Both the position numbers and the translations under genes were made by a program. From the NCBI RefSeq assembly GCF_026790145.1, contig NZ_JALAMS010000020.1, forward strand, positions 1 to 64,000: 64,000 nucleotides of DNA, written 5' to 3'. Source of the stretch: Bacillus_I endophytica_A (lineage in GTDB: Bacteria; Bacillota; Bacilli; Bacillales; Bacillaceae_H). Position 1 is the first letter of the stretch. Every line of letters begins with the position of its first letter. Shown one piece after another: positions 16,634 to 25,269 of the stretch. The notes beneath the pieces are model-generated. The model did no database searches, was not told the origin of the DNA, and saw nothing but the letters and a program-made list of their open reading frames with translations.

Positions 16634-17767
16634 CTATTCAAGGAAATCTTTTAAACGTTTACTACGACTAGGATGGCGAAGCTTACGAAGAGCTTTCGCT
16701 TCAATCTGACGAATACGCTCGCGTGTTACGCCAAACACTTTACCAACCTCTTCAAGTGTACGTGTTCTGCCATCATCTAAACCAAAACGTAAACGCAGAA
16801 CATTTTCTTCACGATCTGTTAGTGTATCAAGAACATCTTCAAGTTGTTCTTTTAAAAGCTCATATGCCGCATGTTCAGAAGGTGATGTTGCTTCTTGATC
16901 TTCAATAAAGTCACCAAGATGTGAATCATCTTCCTCACCAATTGGTGTTTCAAGTGATACAGGCTCTTGAGCAATCTTTAAGATTTCACGCACTTTTTCA
17001 GGTGTTAAATCCATATCTTCAGCAATTTCTTCTGGAATTGGCTCACGACCTAAATCCTGAAGAAGCTGACGTTGTACGCGAATAAGCTTGTTAATTGTTT
17101 CAACCATATGAACTGGAATACGGATTGTTCTTGCTTGGTCAGCAATAGCACGAGTAATTGCTTGACGAATCCACCATGTTGCATACGTACTAAATTTGAA
17201 TCCTTTACGGTAATCGAACTTTTCTACCGCTTTAATAAGACCCATGTTTCCTTCTTGAATAAGGTCTAAGAAGAGCATTCCTCGCCCAACATAACGTTTT
17301 GCAATACTAACAACAAGACGTAGGTTTGCTTCAGCTAAGCGACGCTTTGCTTCTTCGTCTCCTTCTTCAATTCGATGAGCTAACTCAATCTCTTCCTTAG
17401 CAGAAAGAAGATCAACACGACCAATCTCTTTTAAGTACATACGTACAGGATCATTGATTTTAACTCCAGGAGGAACACTTAAGTCATTTAAATCAAATTC
17501 TGAATCCTCAGCTTTAGCAAGATCTTGAATGTTTGGAGCGCTTGCTGTTTCTTCTGCTTCCCCATGAATTTCAATTCCTTGTTCACCAAGATACTCATAG
17601 AATTCATCCATTTGTTCCGACTCTAACTCAAAGCTTGACAGGCGTTCTGCGATATCCTCATATGTTAGTGCGCCTCGTTTTTTACCATTTTCCAAAAGTT
17701 GCTCTTTTACCTGATCGAGGGTTAATTCAGGTTCAAGTTGTTTAGAACGAGCTGACTTTTCAGCCAT
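16634..17767 (-). CDS. rpoD: RNA polymerase primary sigma factor (sigma-A)
   Basis: This 377-residue housekeeping sigma factor has region 1.1 at about 1-80, an acidic linker, region 1.2 DPVRMYLKEIG, region 2 containing RYVGRGMLFLDLIQEGN and YATWWIRQAI, and region 4 ending in the HTH FGVTRERIRQIEAKALRKLR. Size and sequence match Bacillus SigA. ATG 17767 follows GGAAGGAGGGGG. It lies 50 bases after dnaG, reproducing the macromolecular synthesis operon but without rpsU, which is at 33306. Confidence 0.98.
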   Translation of the reverse strand: MAEKSARSKQLEPELTLDQVKEQLLENGKKRGALTYEDIAERLSSFELESEQMDEFYEYLGEQGIEIHGEAEETASAPNIQDLAKAEDSEFDLNDLSVPPGVKINDPVRMYLKEIGRVDLLSAKEEIELAHRIEEGDEEAKRRLAEANLRLVVSIAKRYVGRGMLFLDLIQEGNMGLIKAVEKFDYRKGFKFSTYATWWIRQAITRAIADQARTIRIPVHMVETINKLIRVQRQLLQDLGREPIPEEIAEDMDLTPEKVREILKIAQEPVSLETPIGEEDDSHLGDFIEDQEATSPSEHAAYELLKEQLEDVLDTLTDREENVLRLRFGLDDGRTRTLEEVGKVFGVTRERIRQIEAKALRKLRHPSRSKRLKDFLE

Positions 17768-17817
17768 TTAGCCCCCTCCTTCCAATATTTACACTATATC
17801 AAACGTTAAGGTGCATT

Positions 17818-19632
17818 TTATAATGATCGCTTTTTTAAAGTTTTTGTCATCTCTAAAATTTCTTTCGCAATCATTGCTGCTTTTCTGTAATCTTTACTGC
17901 GTTCTGCTTCTATCTGCTCCTGCTTTTTCATTTGAATCTCATCATGAGCAGATTTCTTAGACAAAATCTCAAAAAGATAATCGTTAAAAACTTGTTCTGT
18001 TAATTCTTCTTGAAGTGGAATCATTGCAAGCTCAGAAACTAAGCGAGTTAGTTCTTTATCTGATATATACTGAACAAAGACGCTCAAATCAGCTTCGTGG
18101 CCTTCTTCGTAAAAAGCGTACAAATGGTTTGCTAATGCTTGGTGAAGATCAACGTTAAACTTGCCTTGCACCGCATTTTGTACACGTAAAGATACAATAG
18201 CATCTCGAAGCATATAGGCCAGCAAAAAGCGCTCTGCTTTCTGATAAGATGGTAATAACTGCGTTTGCGTATAAAGCTTTCTAGCTATATTATTTCTATT
18301 TCCTTGTGCATTATCCTTTTTTTGCTTCTGAACTTTGTTTATTTGAAGTTCCTGCTCTTTTAAAGCAGAGAGTGAAATAGAAAACTCATCACTTAACTGT
18401 CGTAAATAATGCTCCTTTTCTACTGCTTTTGTTAAAGTATTTACTTCTTTAAGAGCGGAATCAATATAATGCATTCGTTCTGCTTCGTTTTGAAGATCTT
18501 TTCCTCTCTTCAAATATCGTAGCTTAAAGGATGTGTATGTTAAACTATTCTCAATTACGCTCTGCCTAAATTTCAAAGCTCCAAACTCTTGGATATACTG
18601 ATCTGGATCATATCCATCTGGAAGGGGAGCAACTTGCACATGACACCCTACTTCCTGTAAAATTGAGGCAGCTTTAACAGTTGCTTCTATCCCTGCTCCA
18701 TCTCCATCGTAACAGATAATAACCGATTCTACATTACGGCGAATGATTTTCGCTTGTTCTACAGTTAAAGACGTTCCCATTGTGGCTACAGAATTTTCAC
18801 ATTCCGCTCCAACTGCAGCAATAACATCTGCATAACCTTCAAAAAGCAATACTTGTTCTTGCTTTCGAATTGCTTTTTTAGCAGCATGAAAGTTGTAAAT
18901 TGTTTTGCTTTTTAAAAAGATAGGAGTTTCTGGACTGTTTAAATATTTAGGCTGTCCTTCCCCAAGTATTCTTCCGGAAAAAGCGATTGTTCTTCCTTGC
19001 AAGTCGTGGATTGGAAACATAATCCGATTACGAAAGCGATCAAAATATTCATTTCCATCATCTTTCTTAATGAGAAGACCGCATTTCTCCATCTCCTCAA
19101 GATTAAAACCACGCTTTGTTAGAAATTTAACAGCAAAATCCCAAGAATTAATGGTATAGCCTATCTCAAAACGTTTAATGAACTCATCTGTAAAACCACG
19201 TTGAAGTAAATAATCGTAAGCTTCCTGACCCTCTTTTGTGTTCACGAGTAAATGATGGTAGAATTTCTTTAGAAGCTCATGAGCTTCTATCATTCTGTTT
19301 GATGGCTGCTGTTCTTTTGTCTCGGAATTGTTAGTTTGTTCAACTTGAATTCCCACTTTACCAGCTAGCTTAGTTACAGCTTCTGTAAAAGAAAGCCCAT
19401 CAATATCCATCAAAAAAGAAAAGGCGTTCCCACCAGCCCCACAGCCAAAGCAGTGATAAATCTGTTTGTCAGGGGAAACTGAAAAAGATGGTGTATTTTC
19501 ACCATGAAAAGGACATAAACCAAAATAGTTTTTTCCTTGCTTTTTAAGCTGAACATGGTCGCCCACAACATCTACAATGTCAATGGAACGTCGAATCTGT
19601 TCTATTACTTCTTCAGGAATTTTTCCTCCCAT
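17818..19632 (-). CDS. dnaG: DNA primase
   Basis: DnaG makes RNA primers for lagging-strand synthesis. The 604-residue protein has the N-terminal CHC2 zinc ribbon (C40, H43, C61, C64), the Toprim catalytic core with the LLFEGYADVIAA motif near residue 260 and YDGDGAG, and a C-terminal helicase-binding domain. I chose ATG 19632, nine bases after AAGGTGGAG. The longer in-frame GTG at 19647 lies inside that site. It is co-oriented with rpoD and probably co-transcribed. Confidence 0.97.
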   Translation of the reverse strand: MGGKIPEEVIEQIRRSIDIVDVVGDHVQLKKQGKNYFGLCPFHGENTPSFSVSPDKQIYHCFGCGAGGNAFSFLMDIDGLSFTEAVTKLAGKVGIQVEQTNNSETKEQQPSNRMIEAHELLKKFYHHLLVNTKEGQEAYDYLLQRGFTDEFIKRFEIGYTINSWDFAVKFLTKRGFNLEEMEKCGLLIKKDDGNEYFDRFRNRIMFPIHDLQGRTIAFSGRILGEGQPKYLNSPETPIFLKSKTIYNFHAAKKAIRKQEQVLLFEGYADVIAAVGAECENSVATMGTSLTVEQAKIIRRNVESVIICYDGDGAGIEATVKAASILQEVGCHVQVAPLPDGYDPDQYIQEFGALKFRQSVIENSLTYTSFKLRYLKRGKDLQNEAERMHYIDSALKEVNTLTKAVEKEHYLRQLSDEFSISLSALKEQELQINKVQKQKKDNAQGNRNNIARKLYTQTQLLPSYQKAERFLLAYMLRDAIVSLRVQNAVQGKFNVDLHQALANHLYAFYEEGHEADLSVFVQYISDKELTRLVSELAMIPLQEELTEQVFNDYLFEILSKKSAHDEIQMKKQEQIEAERSKDYRKAAMIAKEILEMTKTLKKRSL

Positions 19633-19672
19633 TTCGAACAGCTCCACCTTAATTCATATTCTTCATAAATCT

Positions 19673-20146
19673 TTAAATTCCTTTAAGGTTCGACAATAAT
19701 TTTATGAAGGATTCCTTGAAATTTTGACGATCATTTTCACTAAAGGAAGATGGCCCCCCTTTTGGGTAACGTCCAGCACGTCTTTCTTTAGCAGATGCGT
19801 AGCGAAAAAATAGAATTTGATCCATATCCTCTTTATTATAGTATTTCCCACGTGGAGATAGAACATAAACACCTTTCCCAATGAGCATACTTGCAAGCCC
19901 TGTATCTTGGGTAACGACGATATCTCCTCTTTGGGCCATATTCAAAATATAGAGATCAACTTCTTCTGCTTCGCTGTCGACATACTTCCATTCATTTTGG
20001 CCTTCGTCTTTTCTCATATGTGCATAAGAAGCGACAAATAGGACGTCTTGGTCGTACATTTTGGCGATTTTCGCAATCTCCTTATTCACTGGACAAGCAT
20101 CACCATCGACAAAAACTCTGGAATTTCTACGGCTATATTTCTCTAT
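19673..20146 (-). CDS. yqxD: UPF0178 family protein YqxD, start codon unclear
   Basis: YaiI/YqxD family proteins are small PIN-like putative nucleases of unknown substrate. The family's N-terminal motif appears here as FVDGDACPV (codons at about 20113-20087), followed by VTQDTGLA and ARGxYP-like RAGRYPKGGPSSFS near the C-terminus. No in-frame ATG, GTG or TTG lies upstream of FVDGDACPV; the first one, GTG 20089, would delete the motif. GGAGGG at 20159-20154 is seven bases before an in-frame ATA at 20146, which I use as the provisional start (157 residues). The alternative is a one-base error after ATG 20153. Confidence 0.75.
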   Translation of the reverse strand: MEKYSRRNSRVFVDGDACPVNKEIAKIAKMYDQDVLFVASYAHMRKDEGQNEWKYVDSEAEEVDLYILNMAQRGDIVVTQDTGLASMLIGKGVYVLSPRGKYYNKEDMDQILFFRYASAKERRAGRYPKGGPSSFSENDRQNFKESFIKLLSNLKGI

Positions 20147-20434
20147 TCTACATCCCTCCAGAGAATCCTTCTAAAAATCTTTTTTCTCTTTCCGTCTATT
20201 TATATACAGAATACGTGGTGAATTCCCACTTGAGAATGAAAAAATCCCATGTTAGGAAGTTTCGCTTCATACCACTAGTTTATTCGTTATAGACGGAGTC
20301 TAAACCTAAAACCAATCTTTTTATCACAATTTTTTATTATAATACAAATTATTAATATTTTCTACAGGAAATTACAAAGTTGTCCATCTGTTGAAGACAC
20401 GAAGTGAATAGACAATTACAAACTAAATGCCTTC

Positions 20435-21244
20435 TTAGCGCTTATATAATTTGTTTAAAATAACTCCTGCTGTTTCTTCTACAGCTTTATTTGATACATC
20501 AATAACTTGGCAGCCAATTTTCCCTGCGACTTTTTCAAAGAAATCAAGCTCTTCTTTAATTCGTTCGATATTTGCATAAATAGCTCCATCATTTAAGCCT
20601 AAAGATTTTAGACGCTCTCGTCGAATATTATTAAGCTTTTCTGGACTGATCATTAAACCGATACATTTTTTAGCTGAAACTTGGAAAAGCTCTTGAGGAG
20701 GCTCAACTTCAGGAACAATAGGCACATTAGCTACTTTCAAACGTTTATGGGCAAGAAATTGAGAAAGCGGCGTTTTGGACGTTCTTGAAACACCAACTAA
20801 AATAATATCAGCTTTTAAAATACCGCGCGGATCTCGTCCATCGTCATATTTAACCGCAAACTCAATCGCTTCTACTTTCTTGAAATAGTCATCATCAAGC
20901 TTGCGAACAAGCCCTGGCTCATAACGTGGCTGAAGTTTGTAAGATGTCTGGATTTTATCGATTAAAGGACCAACAATATCAAATACAGGAACTCCATTTT
21001 CTTCTGCTTCTTTTAAAAGAAAAGCCCTCATTTTTGGTTTTACAAGCGTGAAACAAATAATGCCATCATTTAACTTAGCAAGTGCTACTACTTCGGATAA
21101 TGTTGCGTAATCTTCTACATAAGGAATTCTTTTGATGATCGCTTCTGATTGATGAAATTGACTTGTTGCTGCTTTCACAACTAAATCAGCTGTTTCTCCT
21201 ACTGAGTCTGATAGCACATATATAAATGGATTATTCATCAACAT
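20435..21244 (-). CDS. Pyruvate, phosphate dikinase regulatory protein (PPDK kinase/pyrophosphorylase family)
   Basis: This 269-residue DUF299/PSRP family protein has the P-loop-like signature GVSRTSKT (151-158). Characterised members phosphorylate and dephosphorylate pyruvate phosphate dikinase or PEP synthetase. The B. subtilis neighbour homologue YqfL is reported to modulate CcpN, and the gene sits 30 bases after ccpN here, supporting the same link to gluconeogenic control. The start is ATG 21244, six bases after AAGGGG. Which target enzyme exists in this organism cannot be seen in the window. Confidence 0.9.
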   Translation of the reverse strand: MLMNNPFIYVLSDSVGETADLVVKAATSQFHQSEAIIKRIPYVEDYATLSEVVALAKLNDGIICFTLVKPKMRAFLLKEAEENGVPVFDIVGPLIDKIQTSYKLQPRYEPGLVRKLDDDYFKKVEAIEFAVKYDDGRDPRGILKADIILVGVSRTSKTPLSQFLAHKRLKVANVPIVPEVEPPQELFQVSAKKCIGLMISPEKLNNIRRERLKSLGLNDGAIYANIERIKEELDFFEKVAGKIGCQVIDVSNKAVEETAGVILNKLYKR

Positions 21245-21273
21245 TTACATCCCCTTTTTCACTCATGAAATTT

Positions 21274-21909
21274 TTATTGATCATCTTCTGCTAAAGCAAC
21301 AAGAAGTTTTGTGATATTTGTTTTCGTTATTCTGCCGACAACTTCATATCCATCAGGATGATCTTTCACAACAGGGACGGCGTCAATTTGTTTATCAATT
21401 AAACCTTTTGCAACTTCAACAAGTAAATCATCTCTAAGACAATAGGTGATATTAGGCATTCTTGTCATAATAATATTAACAGGAATCGAATTCAATTCCT
21501 GTTTCCCCATGCTTGCTCTTAATAAATCTTTTCGTGATAAAACTCCTACAAGATAAGACCTTTTATCTACTACAAATAACGTTCCCACATCTTCAAGAAA
21601 CATTGTACAGATCGCATCGTAGACTGAAACAGATTCATTTACAACAACAGGAATCGACTGATATTCTTCTACCTTTATTTTACGAATTTTATCAGCTAGA
21701 AGCTGTGACCCGGTTTTCCCCGTATAGAAATAGCCTACTCGGGGTCTTGCTTCTAAGTATCCTGCCATCGTAAGAATTGCTAAATCTGGTCTTAACGTTG
21801 CTCTCGTCAAATTAAGACGTTCGGCAATCTGTTCTCCTGTAATGGGGCCGTTATCTTTTACAATTTGTAAAATATGCTCTTGTCTGTGATTGAGTTCGAT
21901 CTTAATCAC
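21274..21909 (-). CDS. ccpN: Transcriptional repressor CcpN (HTH + CBS pair)
   Basis: This repressor of about 211 residues controls gluconeogenic genes in bacilli. An N-terminal winged helix (about 1-65, with LTRATLRPDLAILT as recognition region) is followed by two CBS domains (about 80-140 and 145-205) that sense adenine nucleotides. The start is awkward. The sequence AAGGTGGTGATT resembles a strong ribosome site and contains both GTG candidates (21912 and 21909). I use 21909, which aligns with the B. subtilis start, but an ATC at 21900 is better spaced. It precedes the PPDK regulator gene. Confidence 0.9.
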   Translation of the reverse strand: MIKIELNHRQEHILQIVKDNGPITGEQIAERLNLTRATLRPDLAILTMAGYLEARPRVGYFYTGKTGSQLLADKIRKIKVEEYQSIPVVVNESVSVYDAICTMFLEDVGTLFVVDKRSYLVGVLSRKDLLRASMGKQELNSIPVNIIMTRMPNITYCLRDDLLVEVAKGLIDKQIDAVPVVKDHPDGYEVVGRITKTNITKLLVALAEDDQ

Positions 21910-22022
21910 CACCTTAATTCAAAAAACAATATATGCCATACTCGACTATCATTATTATATACTAATTTAACAGTTATGAAAGGGAAATGCTTAGGTAGTC
22001 TATAAATTCATAAGAAGTGGCA

Positions 22023-22805
22023 TTATGATTTTTCATTTACGTCATCAGAAAAAGTATCACGTAAAGAATCCATCTGTTTTAAGAAACGCTCAGATTTAAG
22101 CGTTAAACCAGATAATTCAGCATAGTACGTATCAATAATAAAAGCGAGCCTTTTTTTCGTTTCTTCTTTCAATGAAATACTTCCCAACCTTTTTAAGTCC
22201 ATATAATAAAAAAGACGGAGCAGCTTAACAAGCATAGGCGATAATTTAATATGATACAGATCGTGTTCATAGCAACGATGGCAAAGTAGTCCTCCCTCTT
22301 TTGTAGAAAATGCAAAAACGCCATCGCTTGCACCGCAAATAGCACATCTGTTTAGCTGTGGTGCAATCCCTAATACATCAAGCATTTTTAGTTTATAAAT
22401 AGAAAGAAGAACATCTTTGTCATATCCTTCATCAATATATGTTAAAGTTTGAAAAAGCAGTTCAAATAAAAATGGATTGCTTTTTCTAGATTCTGTTGCC
22501 CGGTCCGTTAATTCAACAACATAAGAAGCATACGCGGTTAAAAAGATATCTTCACGTATGCTTCGCATTGAGGCTATGATCTCTCCTTGACTAAGAGTTC
22601 CCATACCTGATCCTGATCCAGTTTGTATTAAAAAACTACCATAAGTAAATGGATGTGTAAGGGCTGACAAGCGACTGCTTGGCTTTTTAGCTCCTCTTGC
22701 CATAACCCCGATTTTTCCTAGCTCTCTTGTAAAAAGCGTTACAATTTTATTGCTTTCACCATAATGATTTGCACGAATGACAATACCTTCACATTTTTTT
22801 AACAA
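22023..22805 (-). CDS. recO: DNA repair protein RecO
   Basis: RecO loads RecA at gaps as part of RecFOR. The protein of about 260 residues has the N-terminal OB fold (CEGIVIRANHYGESNKIVTL region) and a zinc finger with cysteines in RCAICG and LLCHRCY near residues 150-180. TTG 22805 is six bases after AGGTG and gives the start MLKKCEG, matching the family. The in-frame GTG at 22814 lies inside the ribosome site. It follows yqzL, and no glyQ/glyS genes follow it. Confidence 0.95.
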   Translation of the reverse strand: MLKKCEGIVIRANHYGESNKIVTLFTRELGKIGVMARGAKKPSSRLSALTHPFTYGSFLIQTGSGSGMGTLSQGEIIASMRSIREDIFLTAYASYVVELTDRATESRKSNPFLFELLFQTLTYIDEGYDKDVLLSIYKLKMLDVLGIAPQLNRCAICGASDGVFAFSTKEGGLLCHRCYEHDLYHIKLSPMLVKLLRLFYYMDLKRLGSISLKEETKKRLAFIIDTYYAELSGLTLKSERFLKQMDSLRDTFSDDVNEKS

Positions 22806-22838
22806 TACGCTCACCTATTCGTTTATAGCACAAACGCT

Positions 22839-22979
22839 CTACAACATTGTTATATTATCATCCTCGGACAGTTCCGTCTGTGATGTGGGTTCTTCCACCT
22901 TCTTTTCCATTTCCTTAAAAAGAAGATAAGCGTCGATATTACCTGTGTTCTCAAATACTTTCCAGGTAAGATTTAACAT
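22839..22979 (-). CDS. yqzL: YqzL family small protein
   Basis: This 46-residue protein begins MLNLTWKVFENTGNIDAYLL and is followed by an acidic tail. This is the N-terminal signature of YqzL, a tiny protein found between era and recO across Bacillus. ATG 22979 is preceded by GGAGGGG. The function is unknown. The conserved position and strong ribosome site support it as a real gene. Confidence 0.85.
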   Translation of the reverse strand: MLNLTWKVFENTGNIDAYLLFKEMEKKVEEPTSQTELSEDDNITML

Positions 22980-23082
22980 GAAATACCCCTCCTAATCATC
23001 GGCTTACAATTTCAAGTTGCTTAAGATTAGAATAGCCATTTCAAAAGTAAATCATGTAACACAAAATTTAGTAAATCCCCAC

Positions 23083-23991
23083 TTAATATTCGTCGGCTCT
23101 AAATCCAAAATCTCTAAGATGCGTGGAACGATTGCGCCAGTCTTTTTGAACCTTTACCCAAAGCTCTAGAAATACTTTAGATCCTAACAAGTTCTCAATA
23201 TCTACTCGAGCACGTTTTCCAATCTCTTTTAACATTTTCCCTTGTTTCCCAATGATAATCCCTTTTTGCGAAGATCTTTCAACAACAACTGTTGCGCTAA
23301 CATAAACAGCATTTCCACCTTCACGTCGTTCAATTGCTTCAATCGCAACAGCAATTGAATGAGGAATTTCTTCACGTGTTAAATGAAGCGCCTTTTCACG
23401 AATAAGTTCGCTAATAATAAAACGCTCAGGATGGTCTGTTACCTGATCTGCTGGATAGTATTGAGGACCTTCTGGCACATAGCGCTTTACTTGTTCTAGC
23501 AATGTATCAACATTGTTTCCTTCCAATGCTGAAATTGGAATAATCTCTTTAAAATCGTAAAGTTCTTTATATTGTTCAATAAGGGGAAAAAGCTCGTCTG
23601 GATGAATTTGGTCAATTTTATTCATCACTAAAAAGACAGGAGTGTTTGTTTCCTTTAAACGCTCGATAATAAACTCATCGCCGCGCCCAAAACCTTGTTC
23701 AACGTTCATCATAAATAAAACAAGGTCAACTTCACGAAGCGTATTTTGAGCCACTTTCATCATAAAGTCACCAAGTTTGTGCTTTGGTTTATGAATCCCT
23801 GGCGTATCAATGAAAATGACTTGTGAATCGTTGTCTGTATATACTCCTTGAATTTTGTTTCGGGTTGTTTGAGGTTTGTCACTCATAATCGCAATCTTTT
23901 GGCCAATTACTCTGTTTAAAAACGTTGATTTCCCTACGTTTGGTCTACCGATAATTGACACGAAACCTGATTTAAACTTTTGTTCACTCAT
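23083..23991 (-). CDS. era: GTPase Era
   Basis: This 302-residue GTPase assists 30S ribosome maturation by binding the 16S rRNA 3' end. G1 is GRPNVGKST (15-23), G3 is DTPG, and G4 is NKID. The C-terminal KH domain includes GIIIGKQGKMLKEIG. The length is typical. The ATG overlaps the 3' end of cdd by eight bases. The cluster ybeY-dgkA-cdd-era is standard for Firmicutes. Confidence 0.98.
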   Translation of the reverse strand: MSEQKFKSGFVSIIGRPNVGKSTFLNRVIGQKIAIMSDKPQTTRNKIQGVYTDNDSQVIFIDTPGIHKPKHKLGDFMMKVAQNTLREVDLVLFMMNVEQGFGRGDEFIIERLKETNTPVFLVMNKIDQIHPDELFPLIEQYKELYDFKEIIPISALEGNNVDTLLEQVKRYVPEGPQYYPADQVTDHPERFIISELIREKALHLTREEIPHSIAVAIEAIERREGGNAVYVSATVVVERSSQKGIIIGKQGKMLKEIGKRARVDIENLLGSKVFLELWVKVQKDWRNRSTHLRDFGFRADEY

Positions 23992-24382
23992 GTAAATCCT
24001 CCGCTGTAAATGCGCCTGGCAGCAGTTCGCTTACTGTCATTTCTGCTACGTCGCCTTTTAAATTCGTTAAATATACTTTCATATCGCTTGGACACAGTTC
24101 TGAGATAACTTGTCGACATGCACCACAAGGGGAAACAGGACGATCTGTGTCTGCTACTACAGCAAGTGCTGTATATTGTTTATTCCCATCTGAATACGCT
24201 TTAAACAGCGCCGTTCGCTCCGCACAGTTACATAAGCTGTACGCTGCATTTTCAATGTTACATCCTTTATATACATCACCGTTTTCTGTTAGCAAAGCAG
24301 CTCCAACTTTGAACTTTGAATACGGTGCATAAGCAAGTTCTCTTGCTTTTTTGGCTTCTTCCATCAACGCTATTTTATCCAT
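23984..24382 (-). CDS. cdd: Cytidine deaminase
   Basis: This homotetrameric zinc enzyme deaminates cytidine and deoxycytidine. The 132-residue protein has the catalytic motif CAERTA (C53, E55) and PCGACRQ (C86, C89), the three-cysteine zinc site of the small tetrameric class. ATG 24382 is six bases after AGGGGA. The in-frame GTG 24400 and ATG 24388 lie at or before that site. Translationally linked to era. Confidence 0.96.
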   Translation of the reverse strand: MDKIALMEEAKKARELAYAPYSKFKVGAALLTENGDVYKGCNIENAAYSLCNCAERTALFKAYSDGNKQYTALAVVADTDRPVSPCGACRQVISELCPSDMKVYLTNLKGDVAEMTVSELLPGAFTAEDLHE

Positions 24383-24446
24383 ATTCATTCCCCTATTCAC
24401 TCAGTAGTAAAATAAATACTATCAAAAACTATCTTCTCTCACAACT

Positions 24447-24812
24447 TTAAATTCCTAGATATGGCCAAAAAATAATTATGCCAATAACCACAGCTCCTAT
24501 TGCATACACAAGCACAGCTCCTGCAGCAATATCCTTTGCCTTTTTAGCAAGATGGTGATAATCTCTTGTAACCAAATCGACTGTTTTCTCTATGGCTGTA
24601 TTCATCATTTCTAAACTGAACATTCCCATAATCAAAAGAATAATCACAATCCACTCTATTTTTGTAATCCCGAAGTAGAAACCACCGCCCAAAGCTAAGA
24701 TTCCCGCGAACGAGTGGATTTTAAGATGTAGCTCACTTTGAAAAGAGGTCTTTATCCCTGAGAAAGCATAAGAGAAGCTTTTGAGAAACGAATGTTTATC
24801 GTGTAAGCCCAT
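24447..24812 (-). CDS. dgkA: Undecaprenol kinase (diacylglycerol kinase family)
   Basis: This 121-residue membrane protein has three hydrophobic helices and the DgkA active-site stretch EMMNTAIEKTVDLVT near residues 68-82. In Gram-positives this family phosphorylates undecaprenol to recycle the cell-wall lipid carrier. The ATG lies within the last 17 bases of ybeY, so the two are coupled. Confidence 0.93.
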   Translation of the reverse strand: MGLHDKHSFLKSFSYAFSGIKTSFQSELHLKIHSFAGILALGGGFYFGITKIEWIVIILLIMGMFSLEMMNTAIEKTVDLVTRDYHHLAKKAKDIAAGAVLVYAIGAVVIGIIIFWPYLGI

Positions 24813-25269
24813 AGCGTTCTAAAATTTCTGTTTGTCTAGTGAACATCTCTTTCTCTTCTTCTTCTGTTTCATGATCATACCCTAATAAATGCAAGAAACC
24901 ATGCACAGCTAAAAACCCTAGCTCTCTCATAAAGGAATGACCATATTCTTCTGCTTGTTCCTCTGCTTTTGGAATCGAAATGATAATATCTCCTAAAGCT
25001 CGTGGTAAATCTTCACCAACAATTTCAAGCTCTCCTTCTCCCATTTCTTCCATAGCAAATGAGATTACATCTGTTGGCTTATCTTTCCCCCGATACTCTC
25101 TATTGATATCTTGAATAGCGTCATTGTCTACGAATGTCAATGACAGTTCTGCATTGCTCACTTCTTCCATTTGAGCTGCAAGCTTTAATAATCCGTGAAT
25201 TTTTGTTTCTTGTTCTTCCGTTACGTTTCCTGTTTCGTCAATAAAATCAACTGCTAGAGTCATCTTCAT
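24796..25269 (-). CDS. ybeY: Endoribonuclease YbeY
   Basis: This 157-residue metallo-endoribonuclease acts in 16S rRNA maturation and ribosome quality control. The metal site is HGFLHLLGYDH (HxxxHxxGxxH) near residues 119-129, and the conserved REYRGKDKPTDVISF lies upstream. Start and stop overlap pgpH and dgkA respectively. It corresponds to yqfG. Confidence 0.96.
   Translation of the reverse strand: MKMTLAVDFIDETGNVTEEQETKIHGLLKLAAQMEEVSNAELSLTFVDNDAIQDINREYRGKDKPTDVISFAMEEMGEGELEIVGEDLPRALGDIIISIPKAEEQAEEYGHSFMRELGFLAVHGFLHLLGYDHETEEEEKEMFTRQTEILERYGLTR

Noticed and set aside
20192..20296. 8-bp inverted repeat CCGTCTAT / ATAGACGG in the yqxD-PPDK regulator interval
   Set aside because: The arms are short and about 90 bases apart; chance is likely in AT-rich DNA.
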